A DNA stretch of 64,000 nt, taken from assembly GCF_002746455.1 (NCBI RefSeq), contig NZ_NWUW01000002.1, positions 289,807 to 353,806 of the forward strand. The letters are read 5' to 3'. This document shows, in pieces, positions 47,456 through 56,823 of this stretch. How positions within the stretch are numbered: the stretch's first letter is position 1; each line of letters starts with the position of its first letter. The notes beneath the pieces were generated by a model that saw only the letters and a program-made list of their open reading frames with translations, had not been told where the DNA came from and made no database searches. This stretch comes from Bacillus fungorum. Its GTDB lineage: Bacteria; Bacillota; Bacilli; Bacillales; Bacillaceae_G. A program made the position numbers and the translations under genes.

Positions 47456-48394
47456 ATGGAAAAGAAAACAATGGGGATACATCATATTACAGCAATCGTA
47501 GGATATCCACAAGAAAATGTAGATTTTTATGCTGGTGTATTAGGTTTACGTTTAGTGAAACAAACAGTGAATTTTGATGATCCAGGTACGTATCATCTTT
47601 ATTTTGGTAATGAAGGAGGAAAGCCTGGAACAATTATTACGTTTTTCCCATGGGCAGGTGCTCGTCAAGGAGTTATTGGTGACGGTCAAGTAGGAATCAC
47701 TTCTTATGTTATACCAAAAGGGGCAATGGAGTTTTGGGAAAATAGATTAGAAAAATTCAATGTTTCGTATACAAAAATGACTCGATTTGGAGAGCAGTAT
47801 TTAGAATTTGATGATCCACATGGTTTGCATATAGAATTAGTTGAAAGAGAAGAAGGCGAATTAAATATGTGGAGTTTTGGAGAAGTTACGCCAAAAGTAG
47901 CAATTAAAGGGTTTGGTGGTGCTGTTCTTTTATCTGCACAGCCTCAAAAAACAGCTGAATTGTTAGAGCACGTTATGGGTCTTGAGAAAATTGGAGAAGA
48001 GGGTGAATTTGTTCGATTCCGTTCTTCTGCTGATATTGGAAATATTATTGATTTGAAATTATCGACAATCGGACGTGGCCAAATGGGTGTTGGTACAGTC
48101 CATCATATTGCTTGGAGAGCGAGTGACGATGCTGATCAACTAGATTGGAAAGAGCATGTGTCTCGATTTGGATATGGCGTAACTCCTGTACAAGATCGAA
48201 ATTATTTTAATGCAATTTATTTTAGAGAACATGGTGAAATCTTATTTGAAATTGCAACAGATCCTCCTGGTTTTGCTCATGACGAATCGTTAGAGACAAT
48301 GGGTGAAGAATTAAAGTTACCGGAGCGATATGAACCACATAGAAAACAGATTGAACAAACACTTTTACCATTTGAAGTGAGAAATTTAGATTAA
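47456..48394 (+). CDS. Ring-cleaving dioxygenase, MhqE/MhqO-like (VOC family)
   Basis: AAAGGAG eight bases before ATG 47456 sets the start (312 residues). Two VOC modules are present: residues 5-125 (MGIHHITAIVGYPQENVDFY, metal His at the start, LEFDDPHGLHIELVE) and 150-290 (GVGTVHHIAWRASD, ILFEIATDPPGF). These supply the His-His-Glu metal site. Homologues open hydroquinone-type rings and protect against quinones. The order dioxygenase-carboxylesterase equals B. subtilis mhqED (yodED). Confidence 0.88.
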   Translation: MEKKTMGIHHITAIVGYPQENVDFYAGVLGLRLVKQTVNFDDPGTYHLYFGNEGGKPGTIITFFPWAGARQGVIGDGQVGITSYVIPKGAMEFWENRLEKFNVSYTKMTRFGEQYLEFDDPHGLHIELVEREEGELNMWSFGEVTPKVAIKGFGGAVLLSAQPQKTAELLEHVMGLEKIGEEGEFVRFRSSADIGNIIDLKLSTIGRGQMGVGTVHHIAWRASDDADQLDWKEHVSRFGYGVTPVQDRNYFNAIYFREHGEILFEIATDPPGFAHDESLETMGEELKLPERYEPHRKQIEQTLLPFEVRNLD

Positions 48395-48418
48395 AGTGAT
48401 TGAAAGGGGAAAAGAATT

Positions 48419-49030
48419 ATGATGAAACATGTTTTTCAAAAAGGGAAAGATACTTCAAAACCAGTATTGTTATTACTTCATGGTACAGGTGGTAATGAAT
48501 TAGATTTATTACCACTTGCAGAAATAATTGACCCGGAAGCTTCGGTATTAAGTGTCCGTGGAAATGTGTTAGAGAATGGGATGCCGCGTTTCTTCCGCCG
48601 ATTAGCAGAAGGTATTTTTGATGAAGAGGATCTTATTTTTCGTACGAAGGAATTAAATGAATTTTTAAATGAAGCTGCAAAAACATATGAATTTGATAGA
48701 AATAACATTGTTGCTATCGGTTATTCAAATGGAGCAAACATTGCGGCAAGCTTATTATTCCATTATGAAAATGCGTTAAAAGGTGCTGTGCTTCATCACC
48801 CAATGGTGCCTAGAAGAGGAACACAATTACCTAATTTAGCTGAGAAATCCGTCTTTATTGCGGCGGGGACAAATGACCCGATTTGTTCACCTGCTGAGTC
48901 AGAGGAACTGAAGACGTTATTAGAAAGTGTAAATGCAAACGTAACAATGCACTGGGAAAATAGAGGACATCAATTAACGATGGGGGAAGTAGAAAAAGCA
49001 AAAGAGTGGTATGAGAAAAAAGTTCTATAA
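48419..49030 (+). CDS. Carboxylesterase/phospholipase-like hydrolase, MhqD-like
   Basis: The 203-residue alpha/beta hydrolase has the oxyanion segment LLLHGTGGNELDLLPLA, the nucleophile GYSNGANIA, the acid in AAGTNDPICSP and the final GHQLTMGE histidine, so the catalytic triad is complete. It lies 24 bases after the dioxygenase and belongs to the same operon. AAAGGGGAAAAG precedes the two adjacent ATGs (48419 and 48422). It probably hydrolyses ring-cleavage products; this is inferred. Confidence 0.88.
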   Translation: MMKHVFQKGKDTSKPVLLLLHGTGGNELDLLPLAEIIDPEASVLSVRGNVLENGMPRFFRRLAEGIFDEEDLIFRTKELNEFLNEAAKTYEFDRNNIVAIGYSNGANIAASLLFHYENALKGAVLHHPMVPRRGTQLPNLAEKSVFIAAGTNDPICSPAESEELKTLLESVNANVTMHWENRGHQLTMGEVEKAKEWYEKKVL

Positions 49031-49041
49031 GTACAAAAAAT

Positions 49042-49082
49042 AAAAGAAGCATCTGCTAATCGTTAACAGATGCTTCTTTTAT
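49042..49082. terminator. Bidirectional terminator between mhqD-like and kinase genes
   Basis: AAAAGAAGCATCTG (49042-49055) and CAGATGCTTCTTTT (49067-49080) form a 14-bp stem with T runs on both strands, between convergent genes. Confidence 0.9.
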
Positions 49083-49091
49083 TATTTAAGA

Positions 49092-50618
49092 CTAGATTGT
49101 AAGATGGGATGAAGAAAGTGGTAATTGAATATCAACAATCGTACCTTTATTTAATTCACTTGAAATGTGTAATTTACCATGATGTTCTTCAATTATTTTG
49201 TAACACATCATTAATCCTAGTCCTGTTCCTTTTTCTTTTAAACTATAAAACGGTTCGCCTAAACGGGAGATACGATCTTCTGGAATGCCACAACCTTCAT
49301 CAATAATACGTATGAAGATGAAATTATCTTCTAATGGTTTTGTTTGGATGAAAATATTTCCGCCATTTGGCATTGCTTCGATCGCATTTTTTAATATATT
49401 TATAAAAACTTGTTTTAATTGGTTACCGTCACATTGAATATCATATACGTAATCAAAATGATCCATAATGATATGAACGCTGTGCATAATAGCAGTCGGT
49501 AAAATAAATGTAACTACCTCTTCAATTAAAGTTTGTATGTTACAAGTTTGGATTGATAATACTTGTGGTTTAGACATCGCCATAAATTGACTCGTGATAG
49601 ATTCCATCTGTGAAATTTCACTTAACATAACATCGATATACCATTTCTGCTCCTCATTTATTTCAGGGAGTAGCAATGTTAGAAAACCTTTTAGAGAAGT
49701 GAGTGGATTTCGAATTTCATGGGCAATTCCAGCTGTCAGTTGTCCGACTACTGCGAGCTTTTCAGATTTTCGTAATAACTTTTCAGTTTCTTTTAGCTCA
49801 GTAACATCTCTTCCCATCACGATAAGACCTTTGCGAGAACCGTCAGTATGATAAAGTGGAACTTTCGATATACTTAAGATTAAATCGAAATCATCTCTAT
49901 GTATAATAAATTCCTCACCATGAAGAATTTGTCTTTGTTGCCATGCTAGTTCGTCGATTTCTTCACAATGTAAAAAAGCTTCTCGGTAAGCTTCGTTATA
50001 TTGAATGAGTTCACTATCTTTTTTCCCATGGTAAGGTACATGATGGAAATTGAAGCAAGAAAGTGCATAGTCATTTGCTTCAAGCCAGCGCCCTTCATGA
50101 TCCTTAAATATAACAAACGCAGGCATGGAGTTCACTAAGGTACGTAGTCTCTTCTCGCTTTCTTTAAGCATTTTCTCAATTCTTTCTGATTTTTCAAGAG
50201 GCTTCATAATTGCATACACGCCTGTTAGACGTTTTTTTGAAAAAATAGGAACTAATTTTGTTACGACATCCAATAAATATCCGTCTTTGTGATAAATAGA
50301 TACGATATACTCTTGTTGATTGTCGGCTTTAGTTTGTTTTATATATTGTAATACTTGCTCAGAAATATGAGCTTCTAAAATGGAAGTAATGTTCTTCCGT
50401 TCTAATTCTAAAGAATTGTAACCTAATATTCTTTCAGCAGAAGGATTAATATGTAGAATAAATCCTTCTAAAGTGAGTGAAATAATACTATCAGGATTGT
50501 GTTCAAATAGAGATGCGTACATTTCTGTTAATGAACGTTCTTGTATATGGTCTCGTAAACGTCCAGAAATGTTCAGATGACGTTTTCTTTGAGTTGATGA
50601 ATATTTTTTACGATTCAT
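49092..50618 (-). CDS. Orphan PAS-domain sensor histidine kinase
   Basis: GGAGG before ATG 50618 gives 508 residues. After a basic N-terminus come two PAS domains (about 36-140 and 165-275), a HisKA domain with the phospho-acceptor in GIAHEIRNPLTSLKGF, and an HATPase with NILKNAIEAMPNGG, DEGCGIPED and GTGLGLMM. There is no membrane helix and no adjacent response regulator. Soluble orphan PAS kinases of this shape in Bacillus (KinA, KinE types) feed the sporulation phosphorelay. That link is inferred from family, and it is notable given the Rap-Phr pair in the same window. Confidence 0.9.
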   Translation of the reverse strand: MNRKKYSSTQRKRHLNISGRLRDHIQERSLTEMYASLFEHNPDSIISLTLEGFILHINPSAERILGYNSLELERKNITSILEAHISEQVLQYIKQTKADNQQEYIVSIYHKDGYLLDVVTKLVPIFSKKRLTGVYAIMKPLEKSERIEKMLKESEKRLRTLVNSMPAFVIFKDHEGRWLEANDYALSCFNFHHVPYHGKKDSELIQYNEAYREAFLHCEEIDELAWQQRQILHGEEFIIHRDDFDLILSISKVPLYHTDGSRKGLIVMGRDVTELKETEKLLRKSEKLAVVGQLTAGIAHEIRNPLTSLKGFLTLLLPEINEEQKWYIDVMLSEISQMESITSQFMAMSKPQVLSIQTCNIQTLIEEVVTFILPTAIMHSVHIIMDHFDYVYDIQCDGNQLKQVFINILKNAIEAMPNGGNIFIQTKPLEDNFIFIRIIDEGCGIPEDRISRLGEPFYSLKEKGTGLGLMMCYKIIEEHHGKLHISSELNKGTIVDIQLPLSSSHLTI

Positions 50619-50854
50619 AATAATTCCTCCGTACAACTAGCATCTAAAAAGATTTGTCTATTCATAACTATAATATAGATGTAATGTGTATTTCTATAAA
50701 AAATGGAAGTTATAGAATAAATTTTGTTTTCTTTATTTTTTGCAAAATGAATGTAAGGTGGTAATAAGAGGAGCTTATATTGTTTTATAAATCTTTTGTA
50801 AGTTACAGGCGGATGTTTTCCTTATAATATTAGGATAGAGGAGGGGGAGAGAAA

Positions 50855-51226
50855 ATGAAAAGTTATATTCAAGGGATTGATCATGTGCAAGTAGCTGCGC
50901 CTGTAGGGTGTGAAGAAGAAGCACGAGAATTTTATGGTAATAAAATTGGTATGGAGGAAATACCGAAGCCAGAGGAATTAAAGAAGCGTGGTGGGTGCTG
51001 GTTTAAGTGTGGAAATCAAGAGATTCATATCGGAGTTGAGCAAAACTTTAATCCAGCTAAAAAGGCGCACCCAGCTTTTTATGTTTTAAAAATTGATGAA
51101 TTTAAACAAGAGTTAATAAAGCAAGGTATTAAAGTAATAGATGATCATGCACGACCAGATGTAATTAGATTTTACGTGTCAGATCCGTTTGGAAATCGAA
51201 TTGAATTTATGGAAAATAAAAACTAG
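50855..51226 (+). CDS. VOC/glyoxalase-superfamily protein
   Basis: The 123-residue protein is a single glyoxalase/dioxygenase fold with GIDHVQVAAPVG at the start, the CGNQEIHIGVEQ strand and a C-terminal FYVSDPFGNRIEFME. The metal ligands His and Glu are present. AGGAGGGGGAG precedes ATG 50855. Its substrate is unknown; fosfomycin-resistance and glyoxalase proteins share the fold. Confidence 0.85.
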   Translation: MKSYIQGIDHVQVAAPVGCEEEAREFYGNKIGMEEIPKPEELKKRGGCWFKCGNQEIHIGVEQNFNPAKKAHPAFYVLKIDEFKQELIKQGIKVIDDHARPDVIRFYVSDPFGNRIEFMENKN

Positions 51227-51248
51227 GTGGAAATCCACCTAGTTTTTT
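51218..51248. terminator. Bidirectional terminator overlapping two stop codons
   Basis: AAAAACTAGGTGGA and TCCACCTAGTTTTT form a 14-bp stem with a two-base loop. It includes the VOC stop codon on one side and reaches the end of the yitT-like gene on the other. Confidence 0.88.
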
Positions 51249-52086
51249 AACCTTTTCTAAACAATCCTAATACTTCAACCGTTTCGGTAATGTTAACGAA
51301 TGCATGAGGGTCAATTTCAGAAATTGTTAATTTCATACTTGCTAATTCTTCACGAGAAACGACTGTCATAAGTACACGTTTTTTTTCGCTGGAATAAGCA
51401 CCTTCGCCATCAAGTAATGTAATTCCACGTACAACAGTTGAAAGAAGTTGTTTTTTCATTTTTTCTGCTTCATTTGTTACAATCATAAGTGTAACCTTTC
51501 GATGTTTCGTATGAATAGCATCGATGACTTTACCAGTTACATAAATGGAAAGTAAGCTTGTAAGAGCAACATCCCAAGTGAAGAAGAATCCTGCAATAAT
51601 AACAACGACTGCATTTAAAACAATAAGGAATCCACCAAGTTTAATGTCTCTTTTGCGAGACAACAACATACCGATAATATCGAAACCACCAGTTGATCCA
51701 TTACAGTTAAAAACAAGACCGATACCAGCTCCGGCAATGACACCACCAAAGATCGACGATAAAAGTGGATCTGTTGCTACGACTTTTACTGGAACATAGT
51801 ATAATGCAACAGATAATACAATAACAGAGACAATCGTGTTGAAAATTACTTTTTTTCCAAGACCTATGTAGCCTAAAATAAGGATAGGTAAGTTTAATAC
51901 AAAGTTAATAATACCTGTGTTTACAGGAGTTATAATCCCTAAAATAATAGCAATTCCGCCAATGCCACTACTTAAAATTTTGTGGGGGATAAGGAAAAGA
52001 TTAAAGGCAATTGCAATAATAATAGAACCAATAATAACACCAAGAAATCTGATCATCTCTTTCCCGTCCTTCACTAAAAAATTCAT
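51247..52086 (-). CDS. YitT-family membrane protein
   Basis: The 279-residue protein has five hydrophobic segments (residues 10-195; LIPHKILSSGIGGIAIILG and NGSTGGFDIIGMLLSR are family hallmarks) and a C-terminal DUF2179 domain (200-279, GITLLDGEGAYS, MTVVSREELASMK). Function is unknown across the family, which is abundant in Bacillus. Confidence 0.87.
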   Translation of the reverse strand: MNFLVKDGKEMIRFLGVIIGSIIIAIAFNLFLIPHKILSSGIGGIAIILGIITPVNTGIINFVLNLPILILGYIGLGKKVIFNTIVSVIVLSVALYYVPVKVVATDPLLSSIFGGVIAGAGIGLVFNCNGSTGGFDIIGMLLSRKRDIKLGGFLIVLNAVVVIIAGFFFTWDVALTSLLSIYVTGKVIDAIHTKHRKVTLMIVTNEAEKMKKQLLSTVVRGITLLDGEGAYSSEKKRVLMTVVSREELASMKLTISEIDPHAFVNITETVEVLGLFRKG

Positions 52087-52200
52087 ATTATTTCAAGATT
52101 ATATATGATATTGAAAGTTTTAGGGAAAAACAGTTTATTTCGGAAAATTAGATTAATCAAAAGAATTCGAGTATTTTATCATTTGAAAGGGGATACAGTT

Positions 52201-53004
52201 GTGAGGATAAAAACATATCAACAGAAAAGCCCGTTGAAGCAAGAATGTGAGGATTCTTACTTTTGTAATGAAGAAAAAAAGATTTATGGTGTATGTGATG
52301 GTGCAACACCGCTCGTCCCGTTTCGTGATGAAAAGGGACATAATGGAGCATACATCGCTTCGCATTTATTTGCAAGTTATTTTACTTCATTACGTGAAAG
52401 TCATAGTTTACAAGTTGCCGTTGCAAAAGCAAATGAAGCATTGCAAAGCAAAATGTTAGAATATGAAGTAGATACGAGAAAAAAAGAGCATTTGTGGTGC
52501 ACATGTATTGCGGCAGTTCAAATAGATGGTGAGAAAATTAAATACGCACAATTAGGGGACTGTATGATCGTTGCAATACTTCAAAATGGAACGATGCAAG
52601 TATTAACGAAGGACACGGTTGAAGGAATTAGTAAACGAGCAAAAAAAAAGAGAGAAGAAGATCGTAAAAAAGGGTTATCTGTACCAGAAGAACATGTTTT
52701 TCAAGATGTGCGAGAACAGTTAAAATATAATCGTTATCTGGCAAATATGCAGGGCGGGTATGCCGTTGCAAATGGAATGAAAGAAGCAATACATTATTTA
52801 CAACATGGTGAATTACATATAGATGAAGTGAGCGGGATTTTTATTTGTTCAGACGGATTATTCCACCCGGATTGGCCACTCGAACAAACTGTTGCATTTA
52901 TAAGAAAAAATAGTATAAGTGAATATGTGGAAATTATTGAAGAGTTAGAAGGGGAAAAGAGAATAAGACCAGATGATAAAACAATTATGATCATTGATTT
53001 TTAA
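52201..53004 (+). CDS. PP2C-family serine/threonine phosphatase
   Basis: AAAGGGGA precedes GTG 52201 (267 residues; longer frames lack a site). PP2C metal and phosphate motifs appear in order: QECEDSYF, YGVCDGATPL, KYAQLGDCMIV and IFICSDGLF, with a late DDKTIMI. It would dephosphorylate serine/threonine on unknown partners. It shares a probable operon with the following amidase gene (15-base gap). Confidence 0.85.
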   Translation: MRIKTYQQKSPLKQECEDSYFCNEEKKIYGVCDGATPLVPFRDEKGHNGAYIASHLFASYFTSLRESHSLQVAVAKANEALQSKMLEYEVDTRKKEHLWCTCIAAVQIDGEKIKYAQLGDCMIVAILQNGTMQVLTKDTVEGISKRAKKKREEDRKKGLSVPEEHVFQDVREQLKYNRYLANMQGGYAVANGMKEAIHYLQHGELHIDEVSGIFICSDGLFHPDWPLEQTVAFIRKNSISEYVEIIEELEGEKRIRPDDKTIMIIDF

Positions 53005-53019
53005 GGAGAGGATGTTCAA

Positions 53020-53472
53020 ATGGAAATTAAATGTGTTAATCTATCATTTCAAGATGAATTAGTTCCTTTAGAAAAAGTAAATAAACTGATTATCCACCAT
53101 ACATCCGAAGATGGATGGGATGTGTATAAAACACATGAATTTCATCAAAAAATAAGAGGGTGGAGCGGGATCGGTTACAATTATTTTATTGAAGAAGATG
53201 GAACTGTAGTCGAAGGGCGAGGTTTACATATTGGAGCACATGCGAAAGATAATAATAGAGATACAATTGGAATATGTATGACGGGAAATTTTGATAAATA
53301 TGATCCAACTCCCGCACAAATGAATGCATTATATTCTTTATGTAAAATGTTTATGAAGCAGTTTGCTATTGAGAAAGAGAGTGTACTCGGCCATAGGGAG
53401 CTAGAAGGAGTTACAAAAACTTGTCCTGGCAATCGTTTTTCTATGGTAGAGTTAAGAAACGTACTATCATAA
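53020..53472 (+). CDS. PGRP-type N-acetylmuramoyl-L-alanine amidase
   Basis: The 150-residue protein is a bare Amidase_2/PGRP domain: LIIHHTSEDGW (zinc His), GYNYFIEEDGTVVEGRG, HIGAHAKDNNRDTIGICM and the C-terminal LGHRELEGVTKTCPGNRF (zinc His and Cys). It has no signal peptide, so it is either cytoplasmic or released by lysis; AmpD-like recycling is one possibility. AAGGAGAGG precedes the ATG. Confidence 0.88.
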   Translation: MEIKCVNLSFQDELVPLEKVNKLIIHHTSEDGWDVYKTHEFHQKIRGWSGIGYNYFIEEDGTVVEGRGLHIGAHAKDNNRDTIGICMTGNFDKYDPTPAQMNALYSLCKMFMKQFAIEKESVLGHRELEGVTKTCPGNRFSMVELRNVLS

Positions 53473-53489
53473 ATATAGAGGAGTAACAA

Positions 53490-53741
53490 ATGATGATGAA
53501 TATAAAAATACCAAATGATAAAAAAGAAGAGCTTGTAGCACAAATTCAGCAATTTTTCGTTGAAGAAGATTTAGATGAAATTGGGCGTTTCCAAGCAGAG
53601 CGATTAATAGAAGAAATGATTAAATTAATTGGGCCGTTCGCATACAATCAAGCAATTGGAGATGCTAGAAAGCTTGTAACAGAGAAATTATCTAATATTG
53701 AAGAAGATTTGTATGTGTTAGAAAAAAGTGAAGGAAAGTAA
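53490..53741 (+). CDS. DUF2164-family protein
   Basis: The 83-residue acidic helical protein has the DUF2164 pattern: IPNDKKEELVAQIQQFFVEE, DEIGRFQAERLIEEM and GPFAYNQAIGDARKLV. Function is unknown. A GAGGAG site precedes three consecutive Met-type starts. It closes the PP2C-amidase cluster. Confidence 0.82.
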   Translation: MMMNIKIPNDKKEELVAQIQQFFVEEDLDEIGRFQAERLIEEMIKLIGPFAYNQAIGDARKLVTEKLSNIEEDLYVLEKSEGK

Positions 53742-53869
53742 AAGGCCATTTTGTCCTTCTTCCGTCAATTATAAAATAAGTGTTATGTCACGGCTTTTTC
53801 CGATGTTTTATTTGGAAAAGGTCGTGAAGTTTTTTCATTTTCAGCAGGAAAATAATGAAACTTATCCCC

Positions 53870-54322
53870 CTATCTCGTACGCCATTCTTTTGCCATTTCA
53901 TCATGATATGCTTCTGTCCAATGATATGGTTGCAACTCTTTTAAAGGTTTAAAAATAATATTTTGTTTAGCATTTGTAATCGCACACTGTACTTCTGGTC
54001 CCCAATAAAATAAACGTTCTTGGCATACACCACAAGGAGAGAGTACCTTTAATTCAGAATGCTCATTTTCTCTTGCAAGACAAATAGAATGTGTAACTTT
54101 CTTTTGAAATTTATGAGCTTCTAAAATTGCACCTGTTTCCATACAAAGTTCTGTTGAAGCATTTATTACGCCCGGAGCAACACTTGTATAAATTGTTCCA
54201 TCTTCTACACGAATCGTTGCGGCTCCACCCCAACCATTTGGATATCTTTGTTCAATTAAATGTTTCACCACATCATATAATTGTTGCTCAATATTCAACT
54301 TCTTTTCCTCATTTCTGTCCAA
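53870..54322 (-). CDS. Cytidine/blasticidin-deaminase-like protein
   Basis: The up to 150-residue protein has the CDA zinc motifs LCMETGAILEAH (first Cys and the catalytic Glu; the usual CAE is CME here) and SPCGVCQER (PCxxC). It would deaminate cytidine-type nucleosides; blasticidin deaminases share the pattern. The first start at 54322 is TTG, and TTG 54298 after GAGGAAAAG is an alternative. Confidence 0.8.
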   Translation of the reverse strand: MDRNEEKKLNIEQQLYDVVKHLIEQRYPNGWGGAATIRVEDGTIYTSVAPGVINASTELCMETGAILEAHKFQKKVTHSICLARENEHSELKVLSPCGVCQERLFYWGPEVQCAITNAKQNIIFKPLKELQPYHWTEAYHDEMAKEWRTR

Positions 54323-54449
54323 ATTCCGGTTTGTTATTTCGAAATATTCTTTCTTTTACCATAATAACATAAACAAAAAAATGGAATGAACATTTAATTT
54401 CAAACCATCTTTTTAAAGAACTATATTATCTTTTAATGGAAAGAAGAGA

Positions 54450-54620
54450 GTGCTAATCTCTGAGATGCAAAATTATCAAGCAGTTGTTGAATTAACACAA
54501 TTAGATAAAGAGAAATTTACATATAAAGAAATGGGGAAAGATGCGAATGGAAAAGATATAAAAATCTTTGTTGAGCATGAACCGTATACAGGTGATCCAA
54601 AACCAAATTTCACAAAGTAA
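54450..54620 (+). pseudogene. C-terminal remnant of a DUF4822-like lipoprotein gene
   Basis: An open frame encodes VLISEMQNYQAVVELTQLDK, then KFTYKEMGKDANGKDIKIFV and a last segment ending PNFTK, matching from memory the C-terminus of DUF4822 proteins. The N-terminal two thirds, signal peptide and ribosome site are missing; a stop lies in frame at 54414. It is a decayed gene fragment. Confidence 0.55.
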
Positions 54621-54705
54621 GCTTTTACTGTATCAAAGGCATTATGTTAGAAAATGTTAGTAAGGAAAAGCTTGAGTGATTAGGTAATTAAAATACTTAT
54701 TTATA

Positions 54706-54742
54706 GACAAATAGATGCTTTGAGGCATCTATTTGTCGTTTT
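54706..54742 (+). terminator. Terminator between the DUF4822 remnant and the CsbD gene
   Basis: GACAAATAGATGC and GCATCTATTTGTC form a 13-bp stem with a 6-base loop, followed by GTTTT. It is probably the old terminator of the remnant. Confidence 0.75.
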
Positions 54743-54821
54743 AAAATGATTTTATGGGTACAAACTCTCTTTTTACAGATTTAGTAACTTACCACTTGCA
54801 CAACCATACATTTTCGTTCTT

Positions 54822-55034
54822 TTATTTATTTTCTTTATGCTCTTTATATTCATGTACTTTCTCTTTTATATTACCGACAGTATCTTTAGCAGTACCTTTT
54901 ACCTTATCCCATTTTCCTTCAGCTTGTAATTTCTTATTGTCAGTTACTTTCCCAACAACTTCCTTTACTTCGCCTTTTACTTTATCAATAGCACCTTCTA
55001 CTTTTTCTTTTAAGCCATAATCATGTTTAGTCAT
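54822..55034 (-). CDS. CsbD-family stress protein
   Basis: The 70-residue protein is the CsbD four-helix-like pattern: GLKEKVEGAIDKVKGEVKEV, KLQAEGKWDKVKGTAKDTVG. It is very rich in lysine and glutamate. CsbD proteins are general-stress (often sigma-B) induced and of unknown function. AAGGAGGAG precedes the ATG; no clear sigma-B promoter was found upstream. Confidence 0.9.
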   Translation of the reverse strand: MTKHDYGLKEKVEGAIDKVKGEVKEVVGKVTDNKKLQAEGKWDKVKGTAKDTVGNIKEKVHEYKEHKENK

Positions 55035-55204
55035 ACATTTCTCCTCCTTGTAGTTTGATTAGAATTCTCTTTTCATATTGCAAGTTGAATGATGTATCTA
55101 GTAATAGCGTAACAAATTTAGTTTGAATATTCAAATGATTAATAGGGTGAAAAAGAGATTGTCATAAAATAGATAAAATTGTAATGAGAAGAGAAAAATG
55201 TTAA

Positions 55205-56017
55205 TTACATGTCTTTTGCAGTCCATATTGATTTCGTATAAGCGATTTTCATATGGGCCCGTTCCATATTATTTTGACTGCCGCTACCGAATCTTGCTTG
55301 TCCGACTATTAAATGACAATTGGATTCAATAGCTGTTTCAATTCGTTTTTGAATTAAGACAGTATGACAGCCTTTACGCTGAAATTCTGGCAAAGTAGCA
55401 GAAGCAGCTAATGAAGCAATCCTATTATTTATATACAAGACACCAATGCCTGCAGGAGTGTTTTGAATTTCAGCTATGAAAAAATGCCATTCTGGTTTAT
55501 TGAAAAGAATTTTGTTATTTTGGCGCACGCCATCTTTTGTAAAGGATGGCATGTTAAATCCACGTACATATATGTCTGCAAAAATATCAAATTCATTTTC
55601 TTTTAGTTTGCGTACTGAAATGTTAGAAGGAAGAAGAGATGGATCTTCTGTCGGTTTACTATATAAAGCGGTATGGAAGCTAGATTGGTAAAATCCTTTT
55701 TCAGATAAGTATTGAAATAGTTCAGCTGTACCTTGCGCTGGTGTAATTTCAAAACGGCAAGGGATTTGTAGTGATTGATAATAAGAGATAATCGCATCTA
55801 TCGCATCTGTATTTGTAAAGGTAACGCCTTTTACTGTGTTAAAAGTAGGACCAGCAATTATTTTTGATGAAAAGGCAGTGGCGCTCCCGAATTTTTTTAT
55901 TTGTGCTTGCATTGGATTCCCGTTCATTGCTTGTAGTAGTGCTAATCTAGAAGAAAGCATATGTATTTCTGCGTTTTCAATTTCTTGTGCGGTATTGATT
56001 GTCATAATTGTACTCAT
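55205..56017 (-). CDS. GNAT-family N-acetyltransferase
   Basis: The 270-residue protein has a poorly conserved N-terminal half and a GNAT acetyl-CoA-binding core at about 185-250: PAGIGVLYINNRIASLAASA, TLPEFQRKGCHTVLIQKRIE. GGGGGAAT precedes the ATG. The substrate is unknown; the two-part layout resembles toxin- or amino-acid-modifying acetyltransferases of B. cereus. Confidence 0.85.
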   Translation of the reverse strand: MSTIMTINTAQEIENAEIHMLSSRLALLQAMNGNPMQAQIKKFGSATAFSSKIIAGPTFNTVKGVTFTNTDAIDAIISYYQSLQIPCRFEITPAQGTAELFQYLSEKGFYQSSFHTALYSKPTEDPSLLPSNISVRKLKENEFDIFADIYVRGFNMPSFTKDGVRQNNKILFNKPEWHFFIAEIQNTPAGIGVLYINNRIASLAASATLPEFQRKGCHTVLIQKRIETAIESNCHLIVGQARFGSGSQNNMERAHMKIAYTKSIWTAKDM

Positions 56018-56171
56018 GAGATTCCCCCGTCATTAAATATATTTCATAGTACACATATACGATGTTTGTTCTGAGATTCCTGTTGAAATGTAAGAGAATT
56101 AGAGGTTTTTTGGAAGGGAAATGGAAGTGAACTGTCGAAGGGAGTAGAAACAGATTAAAGGTGGTGCTCTC

Positions 56172-56375
56172 ATGAAACAGAAAGACGTGCAAACATGCTC
56201 TTATTGTGGCTCACATCACATCGGTGAAGGTGAGTTTATTGGCTATGCACAAATACGGAAAAAGGAGACGATGTTCACATCTTCACCAGTGGATGCTTAT
56301 ATTTGTACAGATTGTGGGAATATCCTTTCATTAAAGGTACGAAATTATGAAAAGTTTAAGCAGAAGCCGTTATGA
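56172..56375 (+). CDS. Zinc-ribbon small protein
   Basis: The 67-residue protein has two CxxC knuckles, TCSYCGSHHIG and ICTDCGNILS, 33 residues apart, forming a zinc ribbon. AAGGTGGTG precedes the ATG. Such proteins are common in Bacillus and are sometimes annotated as TFIIIB-like; no specific function is known. Confidence 0.8.
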   Translation: MKQKDVQTCSYCGSHHIGEGEFIGYAQIRKKETMFTSSPVDAYICTDCGNILSLKVRNYEKFKQKPL

Positions 56376-56378
56376 TTA

Positions 56379-56594
56379 TTGAGAAGTGGTGTTATTAGGG
56401 AAGTTAATAAGAGTAATATTTTACATATATATGAGTATGCCTCAGATAAAGAGATGAAAACATATACTGTGTGGGATGCTTATCGATCGCTATATGACAT
56501 ACAAAAATGTATAGAGGAAATTATGAATCAATATGGGGAAGAAACATTAACCATCTTGGAATATTTCATATCAAAAACTCCTTTAAATGAATAA
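56379..56594 (+). CDS. Doubtful small gene of unknown function
   Basis: A 71-residue frame starts at TTG 56379, four bases after the zinc-ribbon stop, and ends in a terminator. The coding pattern of the second half (KTYTVWDAYRSLYDIQKCIE) looks protein-like, but the ribosome site is weak. It may be the end of a decayed gene. Confidence 0.4.
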   Translation: MRSGVIREVNKSNILHIYEYASDKEMKTYTVWDAYRSLYDIQKCIEEIMNQYGEETLTILEYFISKTPLNE

Positions 56595-56610
56595 GGGAGT
56601 TTTTATTTTT
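56573..56610 (+). terminator. Terminator after the zinc-ribbon cluster
   Basis: AAAAACTCC and GGGAGTTTTT pair across the stop codon (ten-odd base loop), followed by ATTTTTT. Confidence 0.7.
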
Positions 56611-56823
56611 TAATAACAATAATTACCTTTAATTGTTATAATTGGTTATTAGGGGGGTGGTTTATTAACGCCACAATCTTAGGAGAAAAATAGCTAAATC
56701 GTATATAAAACCGCTATATAACATAATCGCAACCGTAAGTTGACAAAGTGCAACCGCAGGAAGATAGAGATAAGGGCAATGTTTACATACAATTTAGTTA
56801 AGAAAACAAAGGGGGACACACAT

